Virus record (IMG/VR): IMGVR_UViG_3300034073_001823
Location: 1 to 35,933 of that record
Reading direction: 5' to 3' (one strand)
Source of the DNA: a virus
DNA length: 35,933 nt
Below are positions 24,818-30,990 of the stretch, piece by piece. Position numbers and translations under genes: made by a program. Below the pieces are notes generated by a model. That model made no database searches. It saw nothing but the letters and a program-made list of their open reading frames with translations, and was not told where the DNA came from. Each line of letters begins with the position of its first letter. The first letter of the stretch is position 1.

Positions 24818-25144
24818 TTAAATAGGCCCCTGCCTTGCCTCTTTTGTGTTGGCTCGTTGCCGCGCCGTCTTAACGGCGTTACATCCCTTACATAGTCCTT
24901 GCAGATTGTCCATATCCCACGCGCTGCCACCATCGCGAATAGGCACGATGTGGTCAACGGTGTGGGTAGCATCCTGCTTACATATCACGCACACCGGGTC
25001 ACGCGCCCGTATCAGATCACGAACAGCCCGCCATCGTGGTGTGTTGTACACGGTATTGTAAGTAGTACGTTCTTCTTGCGTCCTATGGTGGCTCCACGGC
25101 TGCTTAGGCTTTAATGATGATAGTGTTGGCGGCCTCTTTGGCAT
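24818..25144 (-). CDS. HNH endonuclease
   Basis: 108 residues from the ATG at 25144. The HNH core is complete: C52..C55 (CVIC), DH at 64-65 (TVDHIVPI), the conserved Asn80 (DNLQGLC), and C85..C88 (CKGC). Such a gene next to the terminase genes is standard in HK97-type phages with cos-type packaging, where the nuclease assists terminase. This supports cos packaging here, but the site itself is not identified. A perfect 11-bp stem-loop lies just upstream of the start. Confidence 0.9.
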   Translation of the reverse strand: MPKRPPTLSSLKPKQPWSHHRTQEERTTYNTVYNTPRWRAVRDLIRARDPVCVICKQDATHTVDHIVPIRDGGSAWDMDNLQGLCKGCNAVKTARQRANTKEARQGPI

Positions 25145-25156
25145 GCTTATATGTTT

Positions 25157-25193
25157 AAGGCTATTGACCCACGCACGGCGGATCAATAGCCTT
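25157..25193 (-). other. Perfect 11-bp inverted repeat in the dNMP kinase-HNH gap
   Basis: AAGGCTATTGA (25157-25167) and TCAATAGCCTT (25183-25193) pair perfectly around a 15-base loop. No U tract follows on either strand, so it is not a clean terminator. It occupies nearly the whole gap between the kinase stop and the HNH start and might process or protect the mRNA. Confidence 0.55.
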
Positions 25194-25197
25194 TGAA

Positions 25198-25746
25198 TTA
25201 ATAGAATATCTTGCCCATCTCCTCGAGCGCATATATCTGTGCCTTAATAGCCAAATCCCCGTTGCCCGGGTTAATGATGGTTTCAAGGTTGAGTAGATCA
25301 ATCGCTTCTTCTGATTCGTGCGCCGGTGTGCCGCTTTCGTAATTAGGTCGCGATACCCGGAATACCACACCGCCCGCATTCTGTATGGCGTTTACCTCAT
25401 TCAGGAAGCGCACGTCGGTAATGATATAGTTCTGGGTAAAGTCCAGCGCGGAAAACAGCGCGTATATCCAAATATCTTCATGGAAATGCTTTCGGAATAA
25501 ATCCGTGCCGATCTTCTGAAAAGCCTCGCGGCGCGTCATTCCAAAGTCCGACATTCCGTTTTTCCATTCCAGCGAATCCTCGACCGTTTCCCCGCTGATA
25601 GTCGAATACACCTGTTTGAGCGGATCAGCAAAGGCCACCTTCCGAAAGCGCATCCCCGGGTAGTAATCGCAAAGCACGTTCGCCACATAGTTTTTACCGT
25701 GGCCGGCTTTGCCTGCAAGTCCGATAATAAGGCCGTTTTCACTCAT
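25198..25746 (-). CDS. Deoxynucleoside monophosphate kinase
   Basis: 182 residues from the ATG at 25746, which overlaps the upstream stop by 8 bases. The P-loop is GLAGKAGHGKNYVA (residues 9-22), followed by KVAFADPLKQVY and GTDLFRKHFHEDIW, then the NYIITDVRFLNEVNAIQNAGG strand-helix of T4 gp1-like and phage dNMP kinases. It phosphorylates dNMPs to dNDPs to feed phage DNA synthesis in the cytoplasm. The fold and motif order are clear; nucleotide specificity is not. Confidence 0.88.
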   Translation of the reverse strand: MSENGLIIGLAGKAGHGKNYVANVLCDYYPGMRFRKVAFADPLKQVYSTISGETVEDSLEWKNGMSDFGMTRREAFQKIGTDLFRKHFHEDIWIYALFSALDFTQNYIITDVRFLNEVNAIQNAGGVVFRVSRPNYESGTPAHESEEAIDLLNLETIINPGNGDLAIKAQIYALEEMGKIFY

Positions 25747-26626
25747 AGTGCTCAAAATCTCCACGTTTTTGTAATTTTTGATACGCCTTTTTCCCGATCG
25801 TTAGCGCCGTCGCGTCCTCTCCATGCCACAATGCTAATTCCAGCCGTCGGCTTTGCTTGTGGTTCTCGGTTGCCACTTGTGTACGCATCCATGCAGCCGT
25901 AACTGCAAGCCCTTGCTTACCTTTCTTTAGATGCGGCCACAGTTTAGACCGCTTCACATTCCCGTAGCCCCAGTTAAAGGCCAAAGATTTAACCGCCCAT
26001 TGTTGGCGGTGATTCAGCCCCGGTAAATCCTTTTTGATCTGCTCTCCGAGATCATGGAAGGTTTGGTACATCATTTCGCGCGCTTGCGATTCAGTTACTT
26101 TGTAGCCCTGTTTCTTGATCGTGTTTTTCCATCCGGCTGATAAATACTTAATGTGATTGCCGTATCCAATCGCCCAAGTATCGCCGTCCTTATAGCGCTC
26201 CAATTCCTGCCCGGGTCGTCCCATCGCTTCGCGCCGCTTTGTTTCGCAAATCACAATTTTGAAAACATTTATATCGCCGCTTTCGGTTTGCCATTCGCTC
26301 GCTTGTTGTTGAGCGCCTGAAATTCGCCGCACGGCTTCACGGATGCCGTTACCCATTCCGCTGCCAGCTTCCGCCGTCGACACCCGGACATTGCCTTCGG
26401 GCTGAACTTCAGCGCTTGGGTCGGGTTCGTATGGCGGATAGGCTTCATAGCCGTCGGGATATGTTTTATTTCCGTCGAAATCGACGGGATTAGATTCCGG
26501 TATTTCCATCGTGCGGGTCGCTTTGCCCTTGCGCCACGTGAACGGGGCTGCGAAGTAAAGGGTAGCGCCGAGCGCGGCCACCATTATCCAGCCGCGGATT
26601 TCTTTTTGTTTGTCCTGCTTTGTCAT
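25739..26626 (-). CDS. Membrane-anchored GH24-like lysozyme (possible SAR endolysin)
   Basis: A 295-residue protein. Residues 12-29 (GWIMVAALGATLYFAAPF) form one Ala/Gly-rich, weakly hydrophobic membrane segment, as in signal-arrest-release endolysins. Residues 30-118 are a Pro/Glu/Ser-rich linker. The lysozyme domain (about 121-290) has Glu128 as a likely acid, YKDGDTWAIGYGN (145-157), LNHRQQWAVKSLAFNWG (204-220) and RRLELALWHG (260-269), all at family positions. In T4-type enzymes a Thr precedes IG.G; here it is Ala152, with Thr150 nearby, so the active site is atypical. It lies far from the M15 endolysin gene, in the dNMP kinase/terminase transcript. Confidence 0.78.
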   Translation of the reverse strand: MTKQDKQKEIRGWIMVAALGATLYFAAPFTWRKGKATRTMEIPESNPVDFDGNKTYPDGYEAYPPYEPDPSAEVQPEGNVRVSTAEAGSGMGNGIREAVRRISGAQQQASEWQTESGDINVFKIVICETKRREAMGRPGQELERYKDGDTWAIGYGNHIKYLSAGWKNTIKKQGYKVTESQAREMMYQTFHDLGEQIKKDLPGLNHRQQWAVKSLAFNWGYGNVKRSKLWPHLKKGKQGLAVTAAWMRTQVATENHKQSRRLELALWHGEDATALTIGKKAYQKLQKRGDFEHYE

Positions 26627-26633
26627 CGTAAAT

Positions 26634-26853
26634 TTATTTTGGACGTGATTCTAAGGTTTCTTCGGCATTAGGTATTATTGTTCCAGCCGATTTAATGTGA
26701 CGGGTTAAGCCTACTTGTCCTATCCAGCTCGTTACCTTTTTTGGCTCATTTGCGAACCAATACATTTGACCATCCCAGTCCGTAGCCGCATAGTTAGCCC
26801 ATTCGGGCGCTTCGTCCCACGGGTAGGGGGGGCTGCTTTTGTTCTTTTTCCAT
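26634..26853 (-). pseudogene. Small conserved-looking gene interrupted by a C7 tract (+1 frame)
   Basis: From the ATG at 26853 the frame reads MEKEQKQPP and stops soon after. Dropping one C from the run of seven (plus-strand G at 26826-26832) joins it to a 60-codon open frame beginning YPWDEAPEWANYAATDWDG and ending at the TAA at 26634, giving 72 residues. The pattern aPeWAnYAa.D.DG...W....P is common in small phage proteins, so the downstream frame is real coding sequence. It has no start codon of its own. Either the gene is broken, or it is expressed by slippage at the C tract, or the base count is wrong. Confidence 0.7.
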
Positions 26854-26872
26854 AGTTGTAAAGTTTTAAATT

Positions 26873-26956
26873 TTAACGGTTAGATTTCCGATCGTCCCAG
26901 CGCTGAATCGCGCAAAGCAGCATGTAAGCCGCGAATACAAGAATAATTAAGTTCAT
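26873..26956 (-). CDS. 27-residue membrane micro-protein
   Basis: A short frame, MNLIILVFAAYMLLCAI then a charged tail (QRWDDRKSNR): one membrane span and a cytoplasmic basic end. Another in-frame ATG at 26974 would give 33 residues, but it lies only 4 bases after the TAAATTTG promoter element, upstream of or at the expected transcription start, so the ATG at 26956 is preferred. It is the first gene of the lysozyme/kinase/terminase transcript. Confidence 0.5.
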   Translation of the reverse strand: MNLIILVFAAYMLLCAIQRWDDRKSNR

Positions 26957-26978
26957 GGTTGCTGTCGTTGACATGGTG

Positions 26979-27010
26979 CAAATTTAAGTTAAAAAAGTTT
27001 AATAATCAAA
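26979..27010 (-). promoter_or_regulatory. Bacteroidota-type promoter for the lysozyme-terminase transcript
   Basis: On the minus strand TTTG (27010-27007), a 20-base spacer and TAAATTTG (26986-26979) match the -33/-7 consensus of Bacteroidota housekeeping promoters. It overlaps the end of the upstream gene. Confidence 0.7.
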
Positions 27011-27323
27011 TTTTATCATTCAGGTATCCAGTCAGCCAGTTGTACCGTTTCCGCGTGTCAAACATCGCTTTGCCAAAATTAGCAAACATCGCTCGGTCAA
27101 TCTCAACGTTTTTTAAGTATTCGGCCTGCAAATACTTAGGTACATCGCGCATCGGCAAATCGGTGCCGTTGATAATCGCCTCGGTGGTCGCATCCGCCAC
27201 CTTGCGCGCCGCTGCCACGTTTTCTTTCGGCCGTCCATCTTCGCGACGTTCGCCGGAAAACGCCATGTGGTACCGGATAATGAACTTTTTGCAGTTGAGG
27301 GCGACAAAATTAGAAGTCTCCAT
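27006..27323 (-). CDS. Hypothetical protein, 105 residues
   Basis: Starts at the ATG at 27323 (METSNFVALNCKKFIIRYH) and overlaps the nuclease gene by 14 bases. It contains a Gly/Arg-rich SGERREDGRPK segment and a helical second half ending TRKRYNWLTGYLNDKI. I recognise no family. The frame remains open further upstream inside the nuclease gene, but there is no convincing start there. Its end overlaps the promoter of the next transcript. Confidence 0.75.
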   Translation of the reverse strand: METSNFVALNCKKFIIRYHMAFSGERREDGRPKENVAAARKVADATTEAIINGTDLPMRDVPKYLQAEYLKNVEIDRAMFANFGKAMFDTRKRYNWLTGYLNDKI

Positions 27324-27630
27324 AAATACAATTTTTAATGTTAGTAAATGTTTCGGTTGTGAGTAGTTTCTCGGGGGTTGTTCTAAGAAGCAGGATTCCG
27401 GCACAAGCGAGCGCGTTATACTTTTCCATATCCGCCAAAAAACCTTTCGGCCTCGTGTGCCTGCCTTGTGACCAGACGCCGCCTTCTACCTCCAGCGCCA
27501 CCCGGCGGCCGTTCGCCTCGAAGTAGTAATCTATCCGCCACTTGCGCTTTGGGTCAAATCGGTATTCGGGCGTTGGGGCTGGCAGGTGGTAGGCTTCGCA
27601 GGCTTTGATGAAGAAGTTGGCGGTGCTCAT
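27310..27630 (-). CDS. PD-(D/E)XK-type nuclease, small
   Basis: A 106-residue protein. RFDPKRKWRIDYYF (Asp34) followed by VALEVEGGVWSQGRHTRPKGF (Glu47 or Glu49) and DMEKYNALACAGILLLRTT is the pattern of small phage PD-(D/E)XK nucleases of the VRR/VSR-like kind. It likely acts on branched or damaged DNA during replication or recombination. It follows the helicase loader gene after a 71-base gap that contains an 8-bp palindrome. Confidence 0.8.
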   Translation of the reverse strand: MSTANFFIKACEAYHLPAPTPEYRFDPKRKWRIDYYFEANGRRVALEVEGGVWSQGRHTRPKGFLADMEKYNALACAGILLLRTTPEKLLTTETFTNIKNCIYGDF

Positions 27631-27669
27631 GCTGGTACTTTGAATGGTTAGTAAATCTGTCGGGTATCA

Positions 27670-27689
27670 TTTTCGTGACGCCACGAAAA
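27670..27689. other. Perfect palindrome between helicase-loader and nuclease genes
   Basis: TTTTCGTG and CACGAAAA flank a 4-base centre (ACGC on the plus strand). Eight pairs, no U tract of terminator type. It could be an operator half-site pair or an mRNA hairpin. Confidence 0.5.
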
Positions 27690-27701
27690 AGGTCGCGCCC
27701 G

Positions 27702-28505
27702 TTATCGCTTCGACCCGCCCGGAAACAACACCCCGGTACACATCCCCCGCACCCGATCAAAAGCGGGCGCTGAAAGCAGTTCCTGCACGGTGTTGGTATC
27801 TCCGTTGGTTATGAAGTGGGTTAGTTGGCCATACGTCCGATTTCGCGTGTAGCGCGCTTCAATCAGTTGTTCGTTTATGTCCACTTGGTCGCCAAAGTAC
27901 GACACGTTGCCAGTATGCCGCAAAAACTCATCAAGGCAGCGGTCAAACGTAGCCACCTGCATGAAGTCGTACTGCTTATTTGTGCGGGCTGTGCCGTACA
28001 CGTCGCTCATACTGCTCCACGAAAATTTTTTGGGCGAATCCACCAGCAGGCAGAAACCCATCATTATCCGCATCATTTCTGTTTTGCCAGCGCCCGGAAG
28101 CCCGTAAATAAGCAGCCCCTTGTTCAGCGGCCACGGGCATTCAGGGTCGTTAATGAAGTACTGAATCAGCCCGCGGATCGTCGCTGCCAGTTCGCTGTCT
28201 TTCGGTATATCCCACGCGAACGGCGCGCCGCTGATGCCCTCGATTTCATCAGCCCGGAAGTTGAGCAAATCCACCACAATTTTCCGCGCTTCCGAATAGG
28301 CCATTATTTGCCCGTAGGATCGTTTATTTTTTGCCTCGCGGCGCGTAGTACTGTACACCTTGTTCCAGTACGCCTGAAGGGCAGCAGCGGCCTCCTGCGT
28401 GGTTTCTGCGTTTTGTTTTCTCGCGGCATTTTGCCGGGCGCGTAAATCTTCGAGGGTTAACCCCTTCGCAAGTTCCAGCGCGAGTTCGTCAATGTTCTTT
28501 TCCAT
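27702..28505 (-). CDS. DnaC-like helicase loader ATPase
   Basis: A 267-residue protein. A helical N-terminal part (1-90) is followed by an AAA+ ATPase domain with the P-loop YGLPGAGKTEMM (134-145). Further on come a KFSWSSMSDVYG stretch and FITNGDTN with the sensor-type Asn, then DRVRGMCTGVLFPG with the arginine expected near the end of such domains. DnaC-type proteins load the replicative helicase at the origin. It directly follows the putative initiator, the same order as lambda O-P. No phage helicase or polymerase gene is seen, so host replication proteins are probably recruited. Confidence 0.85.
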   Translation of the reverse strand: MEKNIDELALELAKGLTLEDLRARQNAARKQNAETTQEAAAALQAYWNKVYSTTRREAKNKRSYGQIMAYSEARKIVVDLLNFRADEIEGISGAPFAWDIPKDSELAATIRGLIQYFINDPECPWPLNKGLLIYGLPGAGKTEMMRIMMGFCLLVDSPKKFSWSSMSDVYGTARTNKQYDFMQVATFDRCLDEFLRHTGNVSYFGDQVDINEQLIEARYTRNRTYGQLTHFITNGDTNTVQELLSAPAFDRVRGMCTGVLFPGGSKR

Positions 28506-28508
28506 AAG

Positions 28509-29366
28509 TTAAAAAATTTGTTTGCGTTTGTAGGTTTCGGCGTCTAAAGTGACGTCGTTGATCCCGTTTTTCCGGCTTGGGCCGGGATTCGGCGCGCCGA
28601 CCCCGGTGAAATTCCGTTTTTTCCGCACCCATGCGACAAAGTGCCGAACCAAATCCACCTCGGATTCGTGAACCTTCCCTGTGGCCTGCATTTCGGCCGC
28701 GAACGCCGCGCGCAAATTTTCGACCCGCTCAACCGATAACGACCCTTCCGCTTCCATCGCCAGCAGGTCGGCTGTTTTTTCGGTCAAAGCTGCCATTATT
28801 TTTTTTTCTTCAAAAATTGAAGACGACGGCGACGTTGGCGACGGCTCGTGCGTGCGCACGCACGTGTCATCAACATCTACTTTATCTTTATCTTTATCTT
28901 TACTTTCCTTTATCTTTACTTTATGTACTTTAGGCGTCGCACTCCCGTCTAAAACCGGGTTATGGACGTCTATAACTCCCAGCGGGGCGTCTTTTTTCCC
29001 TTTCATATTCTCAATCCATCGGCGTTTTCTCTCGCGGCTGTCCTGTAAAGGCTGCATTCGCTCAATAAGCGCGGGACATTCGATGTATTCTTCGTTTTGA
29101 TCAAATAGTTTTAGACGTCTAAAACTCGACATAATGCGTTCCAATTCCTGAACATCAATTCCAAAGTCCCCAGCCAGTATTTCCATCGTAAGTTCGTCCA
29201 CCTGTATCCTGAACTGGTCGGCCTTGGTAAGCACCTCCAGCGTCATGCAGTAGATAGCGTAGCCTACAAGCCCGTGCTTTGCCCGCAAGGCTTTGATGCG
29301 TGGATTGTCCCGCATATCATTATCGTGGCTGAAGTAATCGGCGTTGTTTTTTAATGGTCGTGCCAT
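28509..29366 (-). CDS. Replication initiator-like protein (DUF4373 N-terminal domain)
   Basis: A 285-residue protein. It opens MARPLKNNADYFSHDNDMRD, then NPRIKALRAKHGLVGYAIY, the winged-helix DUF4373/Lin1244-type start found in Bacteroidota phage replication proteins. Residues 147-185 form a low-complexity hinge (KIKESKDKDKDK, then a Ser/Thr/Pro stretch). The C-terminal part (190-285) is helical with a basic VRHFVAWVRKKRNF segment. The hinge is coded by tandem AAAGATA-type repeats followed by an 18-bp palindrome, a possible origin as in lambda O. The helicase loader gene follows after 3 bases. Confidence 0.82.
   Translation of the reverse strand: MARPLKNNADYFSHDNDMRDNPRIKALRAKHGLVGYAIYCMTLEVLTKADQFRIQVDELTMEILAGDFGIDVQELERIMSSFRRLKLFDQNEEYIECPALIERMQPLQDSRERKRRWIENMKGKKDAPLGVIDVHNPVLDGSATPKVHKVKIKESKDKDKDKVDVDDTCVRTHEPSPTSPSSSIFEEKKIMAALTEKTADLLAMEAEGSLSVERVENLRAAFAAEMQATGKVHESEVDLVRHFVAWVRKKRNFTGVGAPNPGPSRKNGINDVTLDAETYKRKQIF
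28847..28928. other. Candidate replication origin inside the initiator gene
   Basis: On the minus strand, about 48 bases of A-rich repeats (units of GATAAA and a 16-base AAAGTAAAGATAAAGG-like unit, 28881-28928) lie 16 bases from a perfect 18-bp palindrome, CGTGCGTGC/GCACGCACG (28847-28864). Iteron-like repeats plus a palindrome in the hinge-coding part of the initiator gene recall lambda ori. Confidence 0.4.
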
Positions 29367-29367
29367 G

Positions 29368-29661
29368 TTACGTCATTTCAATGGTTTGCAAAAAAGTAGG
29401 CAGCGTAGCATCCACCTTACTCTCGAGCGCCATGCACTTCATCCGGATTTCAGCCAGGGTGTCGGCGTCCGATCTTTGATTGCCCCGCAGCGCCTTTTGC
29501 GCCGTCCGCATCTCCAGCACCAACTTAGCAAGCCCTTTGCCGGCCATCCGCGCCGCGCCGTTAGCTTCCAGTTCGGTTTGCGCTACCTGTGCCGCAAGGT
29601 CGGCGGGGTCAAAGTAGCGGATTTCGCCGTCGGCGTCTGACAGGCAGATGAACTCGTTCAT
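29368..29661 (-). CDS. Hypothetical protein, 97 residues
   Basis: Starts MNEFICLSDADGEIRYFDPAD, with one long helical middle (LAAQVAQTELEANGAARMAGKGLAKLVLEMRTAQ) and a second helix at the end. No family is recognised. It ends 1 base before the initiator gene and starts with an ATGA overlap on the upstream gene, so it is translated with the replication block. It has no membrane segment or signal peptide. Confidence 0.75.
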   Translation of the reverse strand: MNEFICLSDADGEIRYFDPADLAAQVAQTELEANGAARMAGKGLAKLVLEMRTAQKALRGNQRSDADTLAEIRMKCMALESKVDATLPTFLQTIEMT

Positions 29662-30026
29662 AGGTCGTTCGTTTGTTGTGTCATCAGTTCGTCCGCGCGT
29701 TTCTTGTCGGCGGCTGTCATATCCTTTTCATCAAACGGCTCGTTCGTGTCGAGGCGCATTATTGTTTTCATCCCCATTACAGGCATGTGGTACACCACCT
29801 CACACTTGACCGGGCGTTCTTCTGTCCCATTGTGCAGCATGTCGGTAAGGTGCTGCACCTCGGCCGCTTCGCCCATGATCTGCATTTTAAATTTCTGCAT
29901 TTCCTCTTTGCGCTGATCTTCAAGTTCCCGAAGGCGCATCAGTTTTTCCGTAAGGTTTTGCCCGATCTCGATTTTTTCTTCATCAGTCAGGGCGACGGGA
30001 ATCATAAGTGTTTTAATCTCTTGCAT
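29658..30026 (-). CDS. Hypothetical coiled-coil protein, 122 residues
   Basis: MQEIKTLMIPVALTDEEKIE and then a long charged helix (about 20-65, LTEKLMRLRELEDQRKEEMQ), followed by a small beta part with PVKCEVVYHMPVMGMKTIMRLDTNEPFDEKDMTAADK. The closing R.DT.E....(K/R).M...(E/D) pattern is found in small phage proteins of early regions. The function is unknown. A 2-base gap separates it from the DnaQ-like gene upstream. Confidence 0.75.
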   Translation of the reverse strand: MQEIKTLMIPVALTDEEKIEIGQNLTEKLMRLRELEDQRKEEMQKFKMQIMGEAAEVQHLTDMLHNGTEERPVKCEVVYHMPVMGMKTIMRLDTNEPFDEKDMTAADKKRADELMTQQTNDL

Positions 30027-30028
30027 GT

Positions 30029-30769
30029 TTAAGAAATTTGAATGTTAGTGTAATCGGCCACTATCCTACGGGATTGCGCCGGGAAGTCATTTCTGAGAAA
30101 CCAAATCGTAAACGGGTCTTCGGCCGTGACGGGCTGATCTTTGTTTTTGCCAAAGTTCCAGTACAACTTCCGGCCGTTATCCTGCCAGTAGGTAAGGTTT
30201 GCGAAGTCTGCAATGTCTTTACCGAATGCGGAAATTTCATGCAGTTGCTCAAGGTCGGTCAGCCCGTACATTTCCCTTTGGCGCTCGAATATTTGACGTA
30301 CCAGTTCCACGTCGCCCGTGTTTCTTTGGGGGGCTAAGTATTCCCTGTTGAGGTAGAACTTTACAGCGGCGGCGAAATTGCGCGGCTCCATTTGGTGATA
30401 GATGCTTTGAATGTCAATTATGGACGCACTTTCGTGCGGGAAATTATCAATGCCTGAACGGGCAAATTCTTCAGCGAGTAAAGGCAGGTCGAGGCGCCGG
30501 ATCGAAAAACCCATAAAGTCGCAACCTTCCAAATACTCTTTCACGTCCCACGCGATACTTTCAAACGGCGTTCGGGGTAATTTTCGGGCTGTGGCCACCT
30601 TTGCCTCGTTCTGCATCGGGTTGACGGTGAAGTTCGCCCGGCTACATTCGCCCGTTTCATAATCCACCCGTACCACGTCGATCGTGGCGATATAGCAGTT
30701 GCTTACGATCGTTTTGCCGTGCGGGTTGTATTTCCCCGCCTGAATTTCAATAATTGCTATCTTAGACAT
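30029..30769 (-). CDS. DnaQ-like exonuclease fold protein, probably inactive
   Basis: A 246-residue protein. The middle matches DnaQ-type 3'-5' exonucleases found in Bacteroidota: YLEGCDFMGFSIRRLDLPLLAEEF (motif II area, one Asp kept), then IDIQSIYHQMEPRNFAAAVKFYLN and DVELVRQIFERQREMY. The C-terminal WNFGKNKDQP...WFLRNDFP resembles their extra FGK-type end. However, the N-terminal DLET motif I is absent (IAIIEIQ instead), and the His before the last Asp (HsAl.D) is not there (NTGDV). Two or more metal-binding residues therefore seem lost. It may serve as a binding or structural protein. By-eye alignment only. Confidence 0.72.
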   Translation of the reverse strand: MSKIAIIEIQAGKYNPHGKTIVSNCYIATIDVVRVDYETGECSRANFTVNPMQNEAKVATARKLPRTPFESIAWDVKEYLEGCDFMGFSIRRLDLPLLAEEFARSGIDNFPHESASIIDIQSIYHQMEPRNFAAAVKFYLNREYLAPQRNTGDVELVRQIFERQREMYGLTDLEQLHEISAFGKDIADFANLTYWQDNGRKLYWNFGKNKDQPVTAEDPFTIWFLRNDFPAQSRRIVADYTNIQIS

Positions 30770-30793
30770 ATTTCAGTAGTTAATTTTTTTCTA

Positions 30794-30827
30794 AACACGG
30801 CGGCCACTCTTTTGCAACCGCCGTGTT
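30794..30827 (-). other. Perfect 10-bp stem-loop between tRNA-like element and DnaQ-like gene
   Basis: AACACGGCGG and CCGCCGTGTT pair perfectly around a 14-base loop. On the minus strand it is followed by TAGAAAAAAATT, not a U tract, so it is not a normal terminator. It lies 25 bases upstream of the DnaQ-like start and may mark a processing or regulatory site in the mRNA leader. Confidence 0.6.
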
Positions 30828-30846
30828 GTAGCCTCATGAAAGTGAG

Positions 30847-30924
30847 TGACCGAACCGGGATTCGAACCCGTTAAAAAAACTGCCCTCAGAAAAATCGCTG
30901 CTTCCCAGCCAGCCGCGTTCGGTC
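30847..30924 (-). ncRNA. tRNA-like element, degenerate
   Basis: On the minus strand GACCGAA (30924-30918) pairs perfectly with TTCGGTC (30854-30848) as a 7-bp acceptor stem, followed by A as discriminator. Just before it lies a T-arm with the loop TTCGAAT and GGG/CCC stem (one outer mismatch). GCTG/CAGC can form a D-like stem. The total length, 78, is tRNA-sized. But position 8 is C, the D arm is displaced by 2 bases, and no 5-bp anticodon stem with a 7-base loop can be drawn, so no amino acid can be assigned. No CCA is encoded. Confidence 0.45.
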
Positions 30925-30925
30925 G

Positions 30926-30957
30926 TAAAATCGGCGCTAATTTTCATCCGCGCCGAT
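30926..30957 (-). terminator. Terminator-like hairpin after the YqaJ-type nuclease gene
   Basis: On the minus strand ATCGGCGC pairs with GCGCCGAT (8 pairs, 12-base loop), ending in a run TTTTA that is partly in the stem. The U tract is short; the hairpin ends 5 bases before the tRNA-like element and may also be a processing site. Confidence 0.4.
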
Positions 30958-30990
30958 AGCAGAATAACATCTATGCAACAAGTCTCGTTC

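Noticed and set aside
24751-24972. 74-codon upstream extension of the small terminase frame
   Set aside because: It lies over the end of the HNH gene, lacks P27 features, and the MPKGRPAK start is typical for the family.
30847-30924. A normal functional tRNA gene
   Set aside because: Acceptor and T arms fit, but no standard anticodon arm or U8 could be found, so I kept it only as a tRNA-like element.
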